Origin: Bradyrhizobium uaiense
GTDB lineage: Bacteria; Pseudomonadota; Alphaproteobacteria; Rhizobiales; Xanthobacteraceae
Reading direction: 5' to 3'
Assembly: GCF_010811875.1 (NCBI RefSeq)
Contig: NZ_VKHP01000027.1
Coordinates: 1-54,349 of the forward strand
Length of the DNA: 54,349 bases
Shown: positions 9,638 to 18,410 of the stretch, in pieces
Position numbering within the stretch: the stretch's first letter is position 1
How the letters are laid out: the number at the start of each line of letters is the position of its first letter
Notes under the pieces: model-generated
The model's database searches: none
What the model was told of the DNA's origin: nothing
The model's input: only the letters and a program-made list of their open reading frames with translations
Position numbers and translations under genes: made by a program

Positions 9638-10342
9638 CTATTTCGCTGCCACTGGCCACGGCGCAATCTCACGCACCAGCCGTCCGACTTCGCGCCAAGC
9701 ATGACCGATGTGATAGTCGACATGCGCGACGATGCGTTCGGGATGGCCCGCCTCGATCGCGGCGAGCACCGGCTCATGCGTGCGCGCGATCTCGTGCGGA
9801 TCGTCGTAGAGGCGGCCGATTAGGCCGATCACCATGCGCAGCTCGGAAGCGAGATCGTCGAACAGCCGCAGCATCCGCCGGTTGCCGGCGATCTCGCAGA
9901 TCAGGCGATGAAAGCGGTAGTCCTCCTCGACCTGCCGCGCCGGATCGTCGAGATCCGCCGTCTCGTGCAGCACTTCGATCTGCCGACGCAGCATGTCGCG
10001 CGTCTCCGGCGTCAGGTGGCGTGCGGCGAGCACCGCGGCGTGACGTTCAACGCAGAGCCGCAGATCGTAGATCTCGTCGATATCATCGGCCGCAAACTGC
10101 CGGACAAAGAAGCCGCGGCGAGGATTGGCGACGAGCAACCCCTGCTGCTCGAGCAGCCGTGCCGCTTCGCGCACCGGAGCCCGGCTCACCCCCAATTCGC
10201 GCGCGATGCCGGCTTCGACGACCTTTGATCCCGGTGGCAGCCGCCCCTGAACGATGGCTTCGGTCAGGCGACGGGCGACCTGGCCAACCAGATCCGTCTC
10301 ATTGAGGGCTGGCAAGCCAACCGGTGGGGAAATCGTGCGCAT
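9638..10342 (-). CDS. GntR-family transcriptional regulator, FadR/FCD subfamily
   Basis: This is a ligand-responsive repressor or activator of about 234 residues. The N-terminal winged helix spans roughly residues 15-80 (VARRLTEAIVQGRLPPGSKV, then IARELGVSRAPVREAARLLEQQGLL). The C-terminal FCD all-helical domain spans about 90-220; its typical metal-ligand positions are an Asp/His in EDYRFHRLI and the His residues in HVDYHIGHAW. FCD regulators usually bind carboxylate-type effectors. The ATG at 10342 is used; a TTG just before it is less likely. It is transcribed divergently from the aldolase/ABC-transporter operon. Two identical operator-like sites sit between them, so it very likely controls that operon and itself. 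Confidence 0.9.
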   Translation of the reverse strand: MRTISPPVGLPALNETDLVGQVARRLTEAIVQGRLPPGSKVVEAGIARELGVSRAPVREAARLLEQQGLLVANPRRGFFVRQFAADDIDEIYDLRLCVERHAAVLAARHLTPETRDMLRRQIEVLHETADLDDPARQVEEDYRFHRLICEIAGNRRMLRLFDDLASELRMVIGLIGRLYDDPHEIARTHEPVLAAIEAGHPERIVAHVDYHIGHAWREVGRLVREIAPWPVAAK

Positions 10343-10345
10343 CAA

Positions 10346-10365
10346 ACGGGTCCGTTTTGACCCGT
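10346..10365. promoter_or_regulatory. Inverted repeat at the 5' end of the gntR gene
   Basis: ACGGGTC and GACCCGT form perfect 7-base arms around a 6-base spacer, only four bases upstream of the regulator's ATG. It could be an operator or a 5' leader hairpin limiting translation. The AT-rich TACATTATTTAAT just beyond may hold its promoter. Confidence 0.45.
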
Positions 10366-10383
10366 GTACATTATTTAATCGCC

Positions 10384-10432
10384 GATTGTCGACAGTTTAG
10401 ACTTGATCAATTCTTAGATTGTCGACAGTTTA
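10384..10432. promoter_or_regulatory. Tandem operator-like sites (two identical 16-mers)
   Basis: GATTGTCGACAGTTTA occurs at 10384-10399 and again, unchanged, at 10417-10432. The 33-base spacing is close to three helical turns. Each copy centres on the palindrome TGTCGACA. GntR/FadR proteins commonly bind short palindromes of the type TTGT-N-ACAA, so these are the best candidates for binding sites of the divergent regulator. Cooperative binding of two dimers on one DNA face would fit the spacing. Confidence 0.65.
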
Positions 10433-10490
10433 AAGACGCGGGCATTGCAGCGCAACAAGAACGGCCCGCGGACAGGGACTAGCAGCAACG

Positions 10491-11264
10491 ATGACGACGC
10501 ATGTGCGGCCCGACGACGTAAGGGACCAGAACCAAGAATTCCGCATCGACCTCGCCGCGGCCTACCGGCTCATCCACCGGCTGGGACTCGATGACAGCAT
10601 CTACACCCACATCTCGGTACGGCTGCCCGGCAGTCATGACCGCTTCCTGATCAATCCCTACGGCATGCGCTTCGAGGAGGTGACGGCCTCGAACCTCGTC
10701 ACCGTCGATCTCGACGGCATCGTGATCGACGATCCGCTCGGGCTCGGCATCAATCCGGCCGGCTTCACCATCCACAGCGCGGTGCATGCGGCGCGGCCGG
10801 ACGTTGCCTGCGTGCTGCACACCCACACGGTGGCCGGCGTCGCAGTGTCCTGCCAGAAGCAGGGCCTGCTCCCACTCAATCAATGGTCGATGCAATTCAC
10901 GGGCTGCCTCGCCTATCACGATTACGAAGGCATCGCGCTCGATCTCGACGAGCGCGAGCGCCTGGTCGCCGACCTCGGCGACAAGTTCGTGATGGTGCTG
11001 CGCAATCACGGCATGCTGACCTGCGGCCGCTCGGTCTCGGAAGCCTTCAAGCTGATGCACAATCTGGAGCGCTCCTGCCGCGCGCAGCTTGCGATCCAGT
11101 CTGCCGGCGCCGAGATCGCGCCGCTGTCGGAGGCGGTCGCGCACAAGACCGCCGGGCAATACGCCACCTTCTACGACAGCATCGAGACCAATGGCGTGCC
11201 CGATACCGAGTGGACGGCCTTCAAGCGCATGCTCGCGCGCACCGATCCGGATTTCGTGAACTAG
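10491..11264 (+). CDS. Class II aldolase/adducin-family protein
   Basis: This 257-residue protein has the class II aldolase/adducin fold, which includes zinc-dependent fuculose- and ribulose-phosphate aldolases/epimerases and decarboxylases. Landmarks are YRLIHRLGLDDSIYTHISVR near the N-terminus, INPYGMRFEEVTASNLV (phosphate/substrate loop), the His pair in CVLHTHTVAG that binds zinc, and the third zinc His in LRNHGMLTCGRSVSEAF. It is the first gene of the operon, next to the operator sites. No substrate can be assigned; in transporter operons such proteins often act on short hydroxy-acids or sugar phosphates. A 31-base copy of a repeat common in Bradyrhizobium relatives follows its stop codon. 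Confidence 0.88.
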   Translation: MTTHVRPDDVRDQNQEFRIDLAAAYRLIHRLGLDDSIYTHISVRLPGSHDRFLINPYGMRFEEVTASNLVTVDLDGIVIDDPLGLGINPAGFTIHSAVHAARPDVACVLHTHTVAGVAVSCQKQGLLPLNQWSMQFTGCLAYHDYEGIALDLDERERLVADLGDKFVMVLRNHGMLTCGRSVSEAFKLMHNLERSCRAQLAIQSAGAEIAPLSEAVAHKTAGQYATFYDSIETNGVPDTEWTAFKRMLARTDPDFVN

Positions 11265-11295
11265 AGCGTATTCAAGCGAAGTGGATACCGGTTCG
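11265..11295. repeat. Partial dispersed intergenic repeat
   Basis: The segment beginning GAGCGTATTCAAGCGAAGTG and ending ATACCGGTTCG resembles, from memory, a dispersed intergenic element of Bradyrhizobium-type genomes. Here only one arm is present, between the aldolase and binding-protein genes. Confidence 0.4.
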
Positions 11296-11333
11296 GAGCT
11301 GCGGCCGGGCAAATCGAACAAGAGAGCCTGAAC

Positions 11334-12884
11334 ATGTTGAAGCGAGTGGTGTTGAGTCTTTTGGTGGCGAATGCCCTGAGCACTGCGGCATTTGCCGAGG
11401 AGCCGAAATCCGGCGGCGTGATCAACGCGGTGATCCAACCGGAACCGCCGGGCCTGATGGTCGGCCTGGTGCAGAACGGCCCGACCCAGATGGTCGCCGG
11501 CAACATCTATGAAGGCCTGCTGCGCTACTCGCCGAAGCTCGAGCCGCTGCCAGGTCTCGCCGAAAGCTGGAGCGTCAGCGAAGACGGCAAGATCTATACG
11601 TTCAAGCTGCGCAAGGGCGTCACCTGGCACGACAACAAGCCGTTCACCTCGGCCGACGTCGCGTTTTCGATCGATTTCCTCAAGCAGACCCATCCGCGCG
11701 CCCGCGGCAACCTCGCCCAGCTCGACAAGGTCGAGACGCCTGATGACTATACCGTCGTGTTCACGCTGAAGCAGCCGTTTGGCCCGTTCCTCGGCATCTT
11801 CGAGGTCGGCTCGCTGCCGATGATCCCCAAGCACATCTACGAAGGCACCGACTACAAGACCAATCCGACGAACAACACCCCGATCGGTACCGGCCCCTTC
11901 ATGTTCAAGGAATGGCAGAAGGGCTCGTTCATACGCCTGGTCAAGAATCCGAACTACTACATCAAGGGCCTACCTCATCTCGATGAGATCTACTGGCACG
12001 TGATCCCCGACGCCGCCGCGCGCGCGGTGGCGTTCGAGACCGGCAAAGTCGACGTGTTGCCCGGCGGCTCGGTCGAGAACTTCGATGTGCCGCGGCTGAC
12101 GAAACTGAAGAATGTCTGCGTCACCGGCGCCGGCTGGGAATTCTTCAGCCCGCACTCCTGGCTGTGGCTCAACAACCGGCAGGGCCCGACCGCGAACAAG
12201 AAATTCCGCCAGGCGCTGATGTATGCGATCGACCGCAACTTCGCCAAGGACGTGATCTGGAACGGCCTCGCCAAGGTCGCAACCGGCCCGTCGGCCTCCA
12301 CGATCAAATATTACACCGACAAGGTGACCACCTACGACTATGACCCGGCCAAAGCCAAGGCGCTGCTGAAGGAGGCCGGCTACAAGGGCGAGAAAGTCCG
12401 CCTCCTGCCGCTGCCCTATGGCGAAACCTGGCAGCGCTGGGCCGAAGCCGTGAAGCAGAACCTGCAGGACGTCGGCATCAATGTCGAGATGATCGCAACC
12501 GACGTGCCCGGCTGGAACCAGAAGGTCTCCGACTGGGACTACGACATCGCCTTTACCTATCTCTATCAGTATGGCGATCCCGCGCTCGGCGTCGGCCGCA
12601 ACTATATCTCGAGCCAGATCTCCAAGGGCTCGCCGTTCAACAACGTCGAGGGTTATTCGAACCCCGAGATCGATCAGCTGTTCGCCGACGGCGCCACCGC
12701 CTTCCCCGATTCCAAGCGCGAGGATATCTACCTCAAGGCGCAGAAGATCCTGACCGACGATGTGCCGGTGGCCTGGCAGCTCGAGCTCCAGTTCCCGACC
12801 ATCACCCGTTGCAACGTCAAGAACCTGGTCACGACCGCGATCGGCGTCAACGACGGCTTCCGCGACGCCTGGCTCGACAAGTAG
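11334..12884 (+). CDS. Peptide-type ABC transporter substrate-binding protein
   Basis: This is a family 5 extracellular solute-binding protein (DppA/OppA type), 516 residues. An N-terminal signal peptide (MLKRVVLSLLVANALSTAAFA, cleavage likely before EEPKSGG) sends it to the periplasm. SBP family 5 marks include GGVINAVIQPEPPGLM at the mature N-terminus, IYEGLLRYSPKLEPLPGLAESWSVSEDG, and TFKLRKGVTWHDNKPFTSADVAFS. It would capture the operon's substrate and deliver it to the two permeases downstream. The family binds peptides, nickel, opines, glutathione and various amines, so the ligand stays open. It is 69 bases after the aldolase and 72 before the first permease. Confidence 0.93.
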   Translation: MLKRVVLSLLVANALSTAAFAEEPKSGGVINAVIQPEPPGLMVGLVQNGPTQMVAGNIYEGLLRYSPKLEPLPGLAESWSVSEDGKIYTFKLRKGVTWHDNKPFTSADVAFSIDFLKQTHPRARGNLAQLDKVETPDDYTVVFTLKQPFGPFLGIFEVGSLPMIPKHIYEGTDYKTNPTNNTPIGTGPFMFKEWQKGSFIRLVKNPNYYIKGLPHLDEIYWHVIPDAAARAVAFETGKVDVLPGGSVENFDVPRLTKLKNVCVTGAGWEFFSPHSWLWLNNRQGPTANKKFRQALMYAIDRNFAKDVIWNGLAKVATGPSASTIKYYTDKVTTYDYDPAKAKALLKEAGYKGEKVRLLPLPYGETWQRWAEAVKQNLQDVGINVEMIATDVPGWNQKVSDWDYDIAFTYLYQYGDPALGVGRNYISSQISKGSPFNNVEGYSNPEIDQLFADGATAFPDSKREDIYLKAQKILTDDVPVAWQLELQFPTITRCNVKNLVTTAIGVNDGFRDAWLDK

Positions 12885-12956
12885 CGACGCTTCCCGCCGC
12901 GGCGCCATCCAGCGCCACGGCTTCCGCAGTTTCCTCGAACGCAATCGACCTCACCG

Positions 12957-13928
12957 ATGCTCGCATTCATTGCCCAGAGACTTGCCAAGGCCGTTGTCGT
13001 CCTGCTCGCGATCGTGGCCTTCAATTTCACGCTGATCCGCATGGCGCCGGGCGACCCGGCGATGGTGATGGCGGGCGAGGCCGGCGCCAGCGACCAGATC
13101 TTCGTCACGCAATTGCGCGAGAAATTCGGGCTCGATCAGCCGCTTCCGGTCCAGCTCTACCGCTACGTCAAGGGCATCGTGACGCTCGATCTCGGCTTCT
13201 CGTTCCGCCAGCAGATGCCGGTCGCCAAGCTGATCGCGGAGCGGCTGCCGGCGACGCTGCTGCTGACTGTCACGGCCTTCGTGATCTCGCTACTGCTCGG
13301 CATTCTGTTCGGCACGTTGGCCGCGCGCTTTGCCGGCACCTGGGCCGACACCGCGATCACAATACTGGCGCTGATCTTCTACGCCACGCCGCTGTTCTGG
13401 GTGGCACTGATGGCGATCCTGCTGTTTTCGGTCTCGATGGATTGGCTGCCGAGCTTCGGTTACGAGACCGTCGGCGCCAATTACACCGGCTTTGCCCATG
13501 TGCTCGACGTCGGCGCCCATCTGATCTTGCCGGCGACAACGATGGGCCTGTTCTTCATGGCGACCTATGCCCGCATGACCCGCGCCTCGATGCTGGAGGT
13601 GAAGCGACATGACTTCGTCAAGACCGCACGCGCCAAAGGCCTGCGCGATGCCGTGATCCAGCGGCGGCATGTCCTGCGCAACGCGCTGCTGCCGGTGGTG
13701 ACATTGGCGGGCTTGCAGGCCGGCACGCTGGTCGGCGGCGCCGTGCTGACCGAGACCGTGTTCGCCTGGCCCGGCATCGGCCGGCTGATGTACGAGGCGT
13801 TGCTGCAGCGCGACTACAACCTGCTGCTCGGCGTCTTCGTGGTGTGCTCGGCGATGGTGCTCGCCTTCAACCTGATCACCGACCTGATCTACCGCGCGGT
13901 CGATCCCCGCATCGAGTTCGCCTCATGA
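12957..13928 (+). CDS. ABC transporter permease, DppB type
   Basis: This is an inner-membrane permease of the dipeptide/oligopeptide family (BPD_transp_1), 323 residues. Six transmembrane segments are predictable, starting with FIAQRLAKAVVVLLAIVAFNF; the extracytoplasmic stretch RMAPGDPAMVMAGEAGASDQ follows, as is usual for DppB. The EAA loop that docks the ATPase reads ARAKGLRDAVIQRRHVLRNALLP. Its TGA stop overlaps the start of the next permease (ATGA), so the two subunits are translationally coupled and made in equal amounts. Confidence 0.93.
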   Translation: MLAFIAQRLAKAVVVLLAIVAFNFTLIRMAPGDPAMVMAGEAGASDQIFVTQLREKFGLDQPLPVQLYRYVKGIVTLDLGFSFRQQMPVAKLIAERLPATLLLTVTAFVISLLLGILFGTLAARFAGTWADTAITILALIFYATPLFWVALMAILLFSVSMDWLPSFGYETVGANYTGFAHVLDVGAHLILPATTMGLFFMATYARMTRASMLEVKRHDFVKTARAKGLRDAVIQRRHVLRNALLPVVTLAGLQAGTLVGGAVLTETVFAWPGIGRLMYEALLQRDYNLLLGVFVVCSAMVLAFNLITDLIYRAVDPRIEFAS

Positions 13929-14764
13929 GCAAGTTGTGGCGCACGATGCTGCGCAACCCCGGCGGCGTGATCGGGTTTACGATCCTGTTGCTTGCGATCG
14001 CGATCGCACTGTTCGGCCCGCTGCTGTTCCCCACCTCGCCCTGGCGCATGGTGCAGCGGCCGTTCCTGCCGCCCTTCACGGTGCCCGGCCTGCCGCTCGG
14101 CACGGATGCGCTCGGCCGCGACGTACTCGCCGGCATCATCTATGGCGCGCGCGTCTCGCTGCTGGTCGGCCTGGTCTCGACCATGGCGGCGCTCGCGGTC
14201 GGGATTCCCGTCGGTGCCCTCGCCGGCTATTTCGGCGGCAAGATCGGCGATGCCTTGATGCGCTTCACCGAATTCTTCCAAACCGTGCCGAGCTTCGCGC
14301 TCGCCATCGTGCTGGTCGCGATCCTGCAACCCTCGATCGTCTCGATCGTGCTGGCGATCGCGATCGTGAGCTGGCCGCCGGTCGCCCGCCTGGTCCGCGG
14401 CGAGGTGCTGTCGCTGCGCACCCGCGAATATGTCCAGGCCGCCGTAGTCACCGGGCAATCGCACAGCTGGATCATCTGGCGCGAGATTTTGCCCAATGCG
14501 CTGTCGCCCGTGATCGTGCTGGCCTCGCTGATGGTCGCGACCGCGATCCTGCTGGAATCCTCGCTCTCCTTTCTCGGCCTCGGCGATCCCAATCTGATGT
14601 CCTGGGGCTACATGGTCGGCGCCGGCCGCACCGTGATCCGCCAGGCCTGGTGGATCACGCTGTTTCCCGGCATCGCGATCCTGCTTTCAGTGCTGGCGCT
14701 GAACCTGATCGGCGAAGGGCTCAACGACGCGCTCAATCCGCGCCTCAACAAGGAAGGGCGTTGA
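13925..14764 (+). CDS. ABC transporter permease, DppC type
   Basis: This is the second membrane subunit, 279 residues. The start is the ATG at 13925 overlapping the DppB-type stop by four bases; longer frames upstream lie inside that gene. It has an N-terminal helix (GGVIGFTILLLAIAIALFGPLLF), the DppC-typical TDALGRDVLAGIIYGARVSL segment, and an EAA loop (AAVVTGQSHSWIIWREILPNALSP). Together with the preceding permease it forms the transmembrane channel used by the double ATPase encoded three bases downstream. Confidence 0.92.
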   Translation: MSKLWRTMLRNPGGVIGFTILLLAIAIALFGPLLFPTSPWRMVQRPFLPPFTVPGLPLGTDALGRDVLAGIIYGARVSLLVGLVSTMAALAVGIPVGALAGYFGGKIGDALMRFTEFFQTVPSFALAIVLVAILQPSIVSIVLAIAIVSWPPVARLVRGEVLSLRTREYVQAAVVTGQSHSWIIWREILPNALSPVIVLASLMVATAILLESSLSFLGLGDPNLMSWGYMVGAGRTVIRQAWWITLFPGIAILLSVLALNLIGEGLNDALNPRLNKEGR

Positions 14765-14767
14765 CGC

Positions 14768-16387
14768 ATGTCGGCTACACCCGTCGTCTCGATCAAAAAC
14801 CTGAAGCTTGCACTGCCGTCGGGCTCCGACCGCCCCCACGCCGTCGACGGCGTTTCGTTCGATCTCGTGCCCGGCAAGATCCTCTGCGTGGTCGGCGAGT
14901 CCGGCTCCGGCAAGTCGATGTGCGCACATGCGCTGATGGGGCTGTTGCCGGACACCATCATCCGCGAAGCCGGCGAGATCGGCTATGACGGCCAGAACCT
15001 GCTCACCCTCGACGACGCCGGCTGGCTTGCGCTTCGGGGCCGCCATATCGCGATGGTCTTCCAGGAACCGATGACTGCGCTCAATCCGTTGATGCGGATC
15101 GGCGACCAAATCGCCGAGATGTTCGAAGCGCACAATCTGTTGGCGCCGCGGCAGCGCAAGCAGAAGGCGTTGCAGCTGCTGCGGGAGGTCGGCCTGCCCG
15201 AGCCCGAGCGTTCGGTGCGCGCCTACCCGCATCAATTGTCCGGCGGTCAACGGCAGCGCGCGATGATCGCGATGGCGCTCGCGCTGGAGCCGACCGTGCT
15301 CGTTGCGGACGAGCCGACCACCGCGCTCGACGTCACCACACAGGCACAGATCCTCGAGCTGATCCGCGACTTGCAGCGCCGCCGCAACATGGCGGTCATG
15401 TTCATCACCCACGATTTCGGCGTCGTCTCCGATATCGCCGACCGCGTCGTCGTGCTCCAACACGGCAAGGTGGTCGAACAGGGCCCGGCCGACGATGTTT
15501 TGCGGCGCCCGCAACATACCTACACGCGGGCGCTGCTCGCTGCAGTACCCTCGATGCAGCCGCCGCCGCGTGCGCCGCTTGCGGATCGCGCCAAGGCGGT
15601 CGAGGTGATCGGTCTCGACAAGACCTATGTCAGTGGCGGCGGCTGGTTCCAGGCGGAGCGGCGGGTACGCGCCGCGAACGAGGTCAATTTCGACATCCTG
15701 CAAGGCGAGACCGTCGGCCTGGTCGGCGAATCCGGCTCTGGCAAATCCTCAGTTGCCCGGCTTGTCATGCGGCTGATCGAACCCGACCAGGGCACGGTGC
15801 GCCTCGGCGATGCCGATTTCACCCGGATCGCCGGCCGCGCACTGCGCAAGGAGCGCAGCCGTATCCAGATGATCTTCCAGGATCCGTTCGCCTCGCTCAA
15901 CCCGCGTCGCAAGGTCGGCAATATCATCGCCGACGGACCGATCGCCCACGGCACCACCCCCGTAGTCGCCCACAAGCGCGCCACTGAGCTGCTCGGCCTC
16001 GTCGGCCTCAACGCCAGCGCGATGGAACGCTATCCGCACGAATTCTCCGGTGGTCAGCGCCAGCGCATCGGCATTGCCCGCGCACTTGCGCTCGAGCCGG
16101 AAATCATCGTTGCCGACGAAGCTGTCTCCGCACTCGATGTCTCCGTACAGGCCCAGGTGCTGAACCTGCTAGAAGACCTCAAGGCGCGGCTCGGCCTGTC
16201 AATGTTGTTCATCACCCACGATCTGCGGGTGGCGGCGCAAATCTGCGATCGGATCGCGGTGATGCAGCGCGGCGCGATCGTCGAGCTGAAGCCGACCGCC
16301 GCACTGTTCTCGGCCCCCGAACATCCCTACACACGCGAGCTGCTCGCCGCGGTGCCCGGCCAGATCTCCTCTTCGCGTGCAGCCTGA
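14768..16387 (+). CDS. Fused double-ATPase ABC transporter subunit (DppD-DppF type)
   Basis: This single 539-residue protein holds two complete nucleotide-binding domains that many transporters encode as separate DppD and DppF subunits. Domain 1 (about 5-265) has Walker A GESGSGKSM, signature LSGGQRQRAM, Walker B VLVADEPTTALDV and the H-loop TH. Domain 2 (about 280-535) has Walker A GESGSGKSS, signature FSGGQRQRIG and Walker B IIVADEAVSALDV. In domain 2 the usual Walker B DEP is DEA, common among DppF-type domains being DEPVSALD; this is a small departure. The oligopeptide-transporter C-terminal extension (HTYTRALLAAVP, HPYTRELLAAVP) follows each domain. It is fused in line with the permeases. 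Confidence 0.93.
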   Translation: MSATPVVSIKNLKLALPSGSDRPHAVDGVSFDLVPGKILCVVGESGSGKSMCAHALMGLLPDTIIREAGEIGYDGQNLLTLDDAGWLALRGRHIAMVFQEPMTALNPLMRIGDQIAEMFEAHNLLAPRQRKQKALQLLREVGLPEPERSVRAYPHQLSGGQRQRAMIAMALALEPTVLVADEPTTALDVTTQAQILELIRDLQRRRNMAVMFITHDFGVVSDIADRVVVLQHGKVVEQGPADDVLRRPQHTYTRALLAAVPSMQPPPRAPLADRAKAVEVIGLDKTYVSGGGWFQAERRVRAANEVNFDILQGETVGLVGESGSGKSSVARLVMRLIEPDQGTVRLGDADFTRIAGRALRKERSRIQMIFQDPFASLNPRRKVGNIIADGPIAHGTTPVVAHKRATELLGLVGLNASAMERYPHEFSGGQRQRIGIARALALEPEIIVADEAVSALDVSVQAQVLNLLEDLKARLGLSMLFITHDLRVAAQICDRIAVMQRGAIVELKPTAALFSAPEHPYTRELLAAVPGQISSSRAA

Positions 16388-16389
16388 CA

Positions 16390-17319
16390 ATGCGTTGCGT
16401 CCTGATCAGCAGCAGCCTCGATCTTCGCGACTATTTTGGTGCCGAGTTGGCCCGCATTGCGCCGCGCGTGGAGGTGGTCGATCACGCCGGCGGTGCCGCG
16501 GATGTCCGTCTCGCCTTGGCCTGGCATCCGCCCGACGACGCGTTCGAACGCTATCCGGATCTGCAGGCGGTATGCTCGATCGCCGCCGGCGTCGACAACA
16601 TCATGGCATGCCCGAGCCTGCCACCCAGCGTCGACGTGGTGCGCGTGGTCGATCCCGGACAGGGGCAGATGATGTCCGGCTTCATCGCCTGGCATGCAAT
16701 CGGGCATCAGCGCGGCTTTGCCGCCTTCAGCGCCCAGCAGCGCGACCGGATCTGGCAACGCGGCGTACAGCGGCGGGCGCAGGATGTTCCGGTCGGCATC
16801 CTCGGTAATGGCGAGATCGGCCGGCGCGTCGCCGTCGACCTCGCCCATCTCGGCTTTCCCGTGATGTCCTGGAGCCGGACCGCCAAAGCCATTTCATCGG
16901 CAAGCCGCAGCTTCCATGGGGCGGCCGGTCTTACCGCGATGCTCGGCGAGACCGAGGTGCTGGTCAATTTGCTGCCGCTGACGCCGGAGACGCGGAGCAT
17001 CCTCAATGGCGATCTGTTCGGCCGGATGCGTCGCGGCGGCTACCTGATCCAGGTTGGCCGCGGTGAACATCTGGCGGAGGCTGATCTACTCGCAGCACTC
17101 GACAGCGGTCAGCTGGCCGGCGCTGCGCTCGACGTATTCGCAACCGAACCATTGCCCGCGGCGCATCCGTTCTGGCGCCATCCGCGGATCGCCATCACAC
17201 CGCATGACGCCAGTGACGTCAGCATCAGCGCCGTTGCGACCACTCTTGCTACGACAGCGGACGCGATCCGCGCCGGACGGCGTCCCCCGCATGCGATCGA
17301 CCGCGCGCGCGGTTATTGA
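16390..17319 (+). CDS. D-2-hydroxyacid dehydrogenase (GhrA-like)
   Basis: This is an NAD(P)-dependent D-isomer 2-hydroxyacid dehydrogenase of the glyoxylate/hydroxypyruvate reductase A type, 309 residues. The Rossmann dinucleotide motif is GILGNGEIGRRVAVDLAHLGF, near residue 138. The LLPLTPETRSILN segment, the Arg of IQVGRGEHL (substrate carboxylate binding), the Glu of TEPLP and the catalytic His of ITPHDASD are all in place. It would reduce a 2-oxoacid or oxidise a 2-hydroxyacid. It starts two bases after the ATPase stop and so belongs to the operon, where it could process a product of the aldolase. Confidence 0.88.
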   Translation: MRCVLISSSLDLRDYFGAELARIAPRVEVVDHAGGAADVRLALAWHPPDDAFERYPDLQAVCSIAAGVDNIMACPSLPPSVDVVRVVDPGQGQMMSGFIAWHAIGHQRGFAAFSAQQRDRIWQRGVQRRAQDVPVGILGNGEIGRRVAVDLAHLGFPVMSWSRTAKAISSASRSFHGAAGLTAMLGETEVLVNLLPLTPETRSILNGDLFGRMRRGGYLIQVGRGEHLAEADLLAALDSGQLAGAALDVFATEPLPAAHPFWRHPRIAITPHDASDVSISAVATTLATTADAIRAGRRPPHAIDRARGY

Positions 17320-17341
17320 TTGCAGCACGCAGGAGTATCAG

Positions 17342-18406
17342 ATGCAGAACTCCCGTTCGTTCGCCGATGCCGCGCACCCGATCAATGGGCTGCGTGCCGC
17401 CGGGCCGATTGCGGAGGCGCAGGCACAGACGCTGGTCAGAGAATATTACGGCCTGTCGGCCGACATCCGCCGGCTCGACAGCGAGCGGGACCAGAATTTC
17501 CGGCTGCGTACGCAAGATGGACGCGAATACGTCCTCAAGATCGCCAATCCCACTGAGGATCGCGCCGTCACCAATCTGCAGACCGAGGCGCTGCGCCACA
17601 TCGCGGTCAGTGATCCGCTGCTTCCGATTCCGCGCATCATTTCCGCCCGGAATGGCACGGTCGAGCTCGAAATCGGCTTCGACGACGGCTCGATGCGGGT
17701 GGTGAGGCTGCTGTCGTTCCTGGCGGGAACGCCGATGCATCAGGCGCCACCATCGGCGACGTTGCGCAGAGATGCCGGCCGCTGCGCGGCACGGCTCGCT
17801 GTTGCGCTACGCGACTTCGTTCATCCCGGCGCGGGCCACAAATTGCTCTGGGACATCCAGCATGCCGCCGAGCTGCGGCCGCTGCTCGGCGCGGTGCCAT
17901 TTGCCCAGCAGGAGCTGGTCAAACGTGTCCTCAGTCGTTTCGAGGCCGACGCCGTGCCTGTGCTGGCGCAGCTTCCAAAGCAGTCTCTGCACAACGATCT
18001 CAATCCGCACAACATTGTCGTCGACACGGCCTCGCAGCCTCGCGTCTGCGGGATCATCGATTTCGGTGACATGACCGCGACGGCGCGCATCAATGACCTC
18101 GCGATCGCGGCAGCCTATCAGGTGACCGACGGCGAAGATCCACTGGCGCCGGCGCTCGATCTGATTGCGGCCTATCATGCGGTCTCGCCGCTCGAAGAGC
18201 GCGAGCGCGATATCCTGTTTGACCTGATCGCGACCCGCATGGTCATGACCATCGTGATCAGCAATATCAGGGCCGCTCGCTATCCGGAGAACAGCGCGTA
18301 TATTCTGCGCAACAATAAGCAGGCGTCGACCCGGCTCGCCCGGATCGCGACGCTGACGCGAACGCAGGCCACACAACAGATCGAACGCGCCTGCCAGGGA
18401 GAGTGA
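17342..18406 (+). CDS. APH-fold phosphotransferase (hydroxylysine/homoserine kinase-like)
   Basis: This 354-residue kinase has the aminoglycoside phosphotransferase/choline kinase fold. The catalytic loop is LHNDLNPHNIVVD (Asp base and Asn metal ligand), and the Mg-binding DFG-equivalent is IIDFGDM. An N-lobe Lys in YVLKIAN is in the ATP-binding position. Close relatives are enzymes such as hydroxylysine kinase that phosphorylate the hydroxyl of an amino alcohol or hydroxy amino acid. The ATG at 17342 is chosen because AGGAG lies seven bases upstream; the longer frame begins inside the dehydrogenase gene. It is followed after four bases by a class III aminotransferase-fold enzyme, an arrangement known for kinase/phospho-lyase pairs. 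Confidence 0.85.
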   Translation: MQNSRSFADAAHPINGLRAAGPIAEAQAQTLVREYYGLSADIRRLDSERDQNFRLRTQDGREYVLKIANPTEDRAVTNLQTEALRHIAVSDPLLPIPRIISARNGTVELEIGFDDGSMRVVRLLSFLAGTPMHQAPPSATLRRDAGRCAARLAVALRDFVHPGAGHKLLWDIQHAAELRPLLGAVPFAQQELVKRVLSRFEADAVPVLAQLPKQSLHNDLNPHNIVVDTASQPRVCGIIDFGDMTATARINDLAIAAAYQVTDGEDPLAPALDLIAAYHAVSPLEERERDILFDLIATRMVMTIVISNIRAARYPENSAYILRNNKQASTRLARIATLTRTQATQQIERACQGE

Positions 18407-18410
18407 CACA

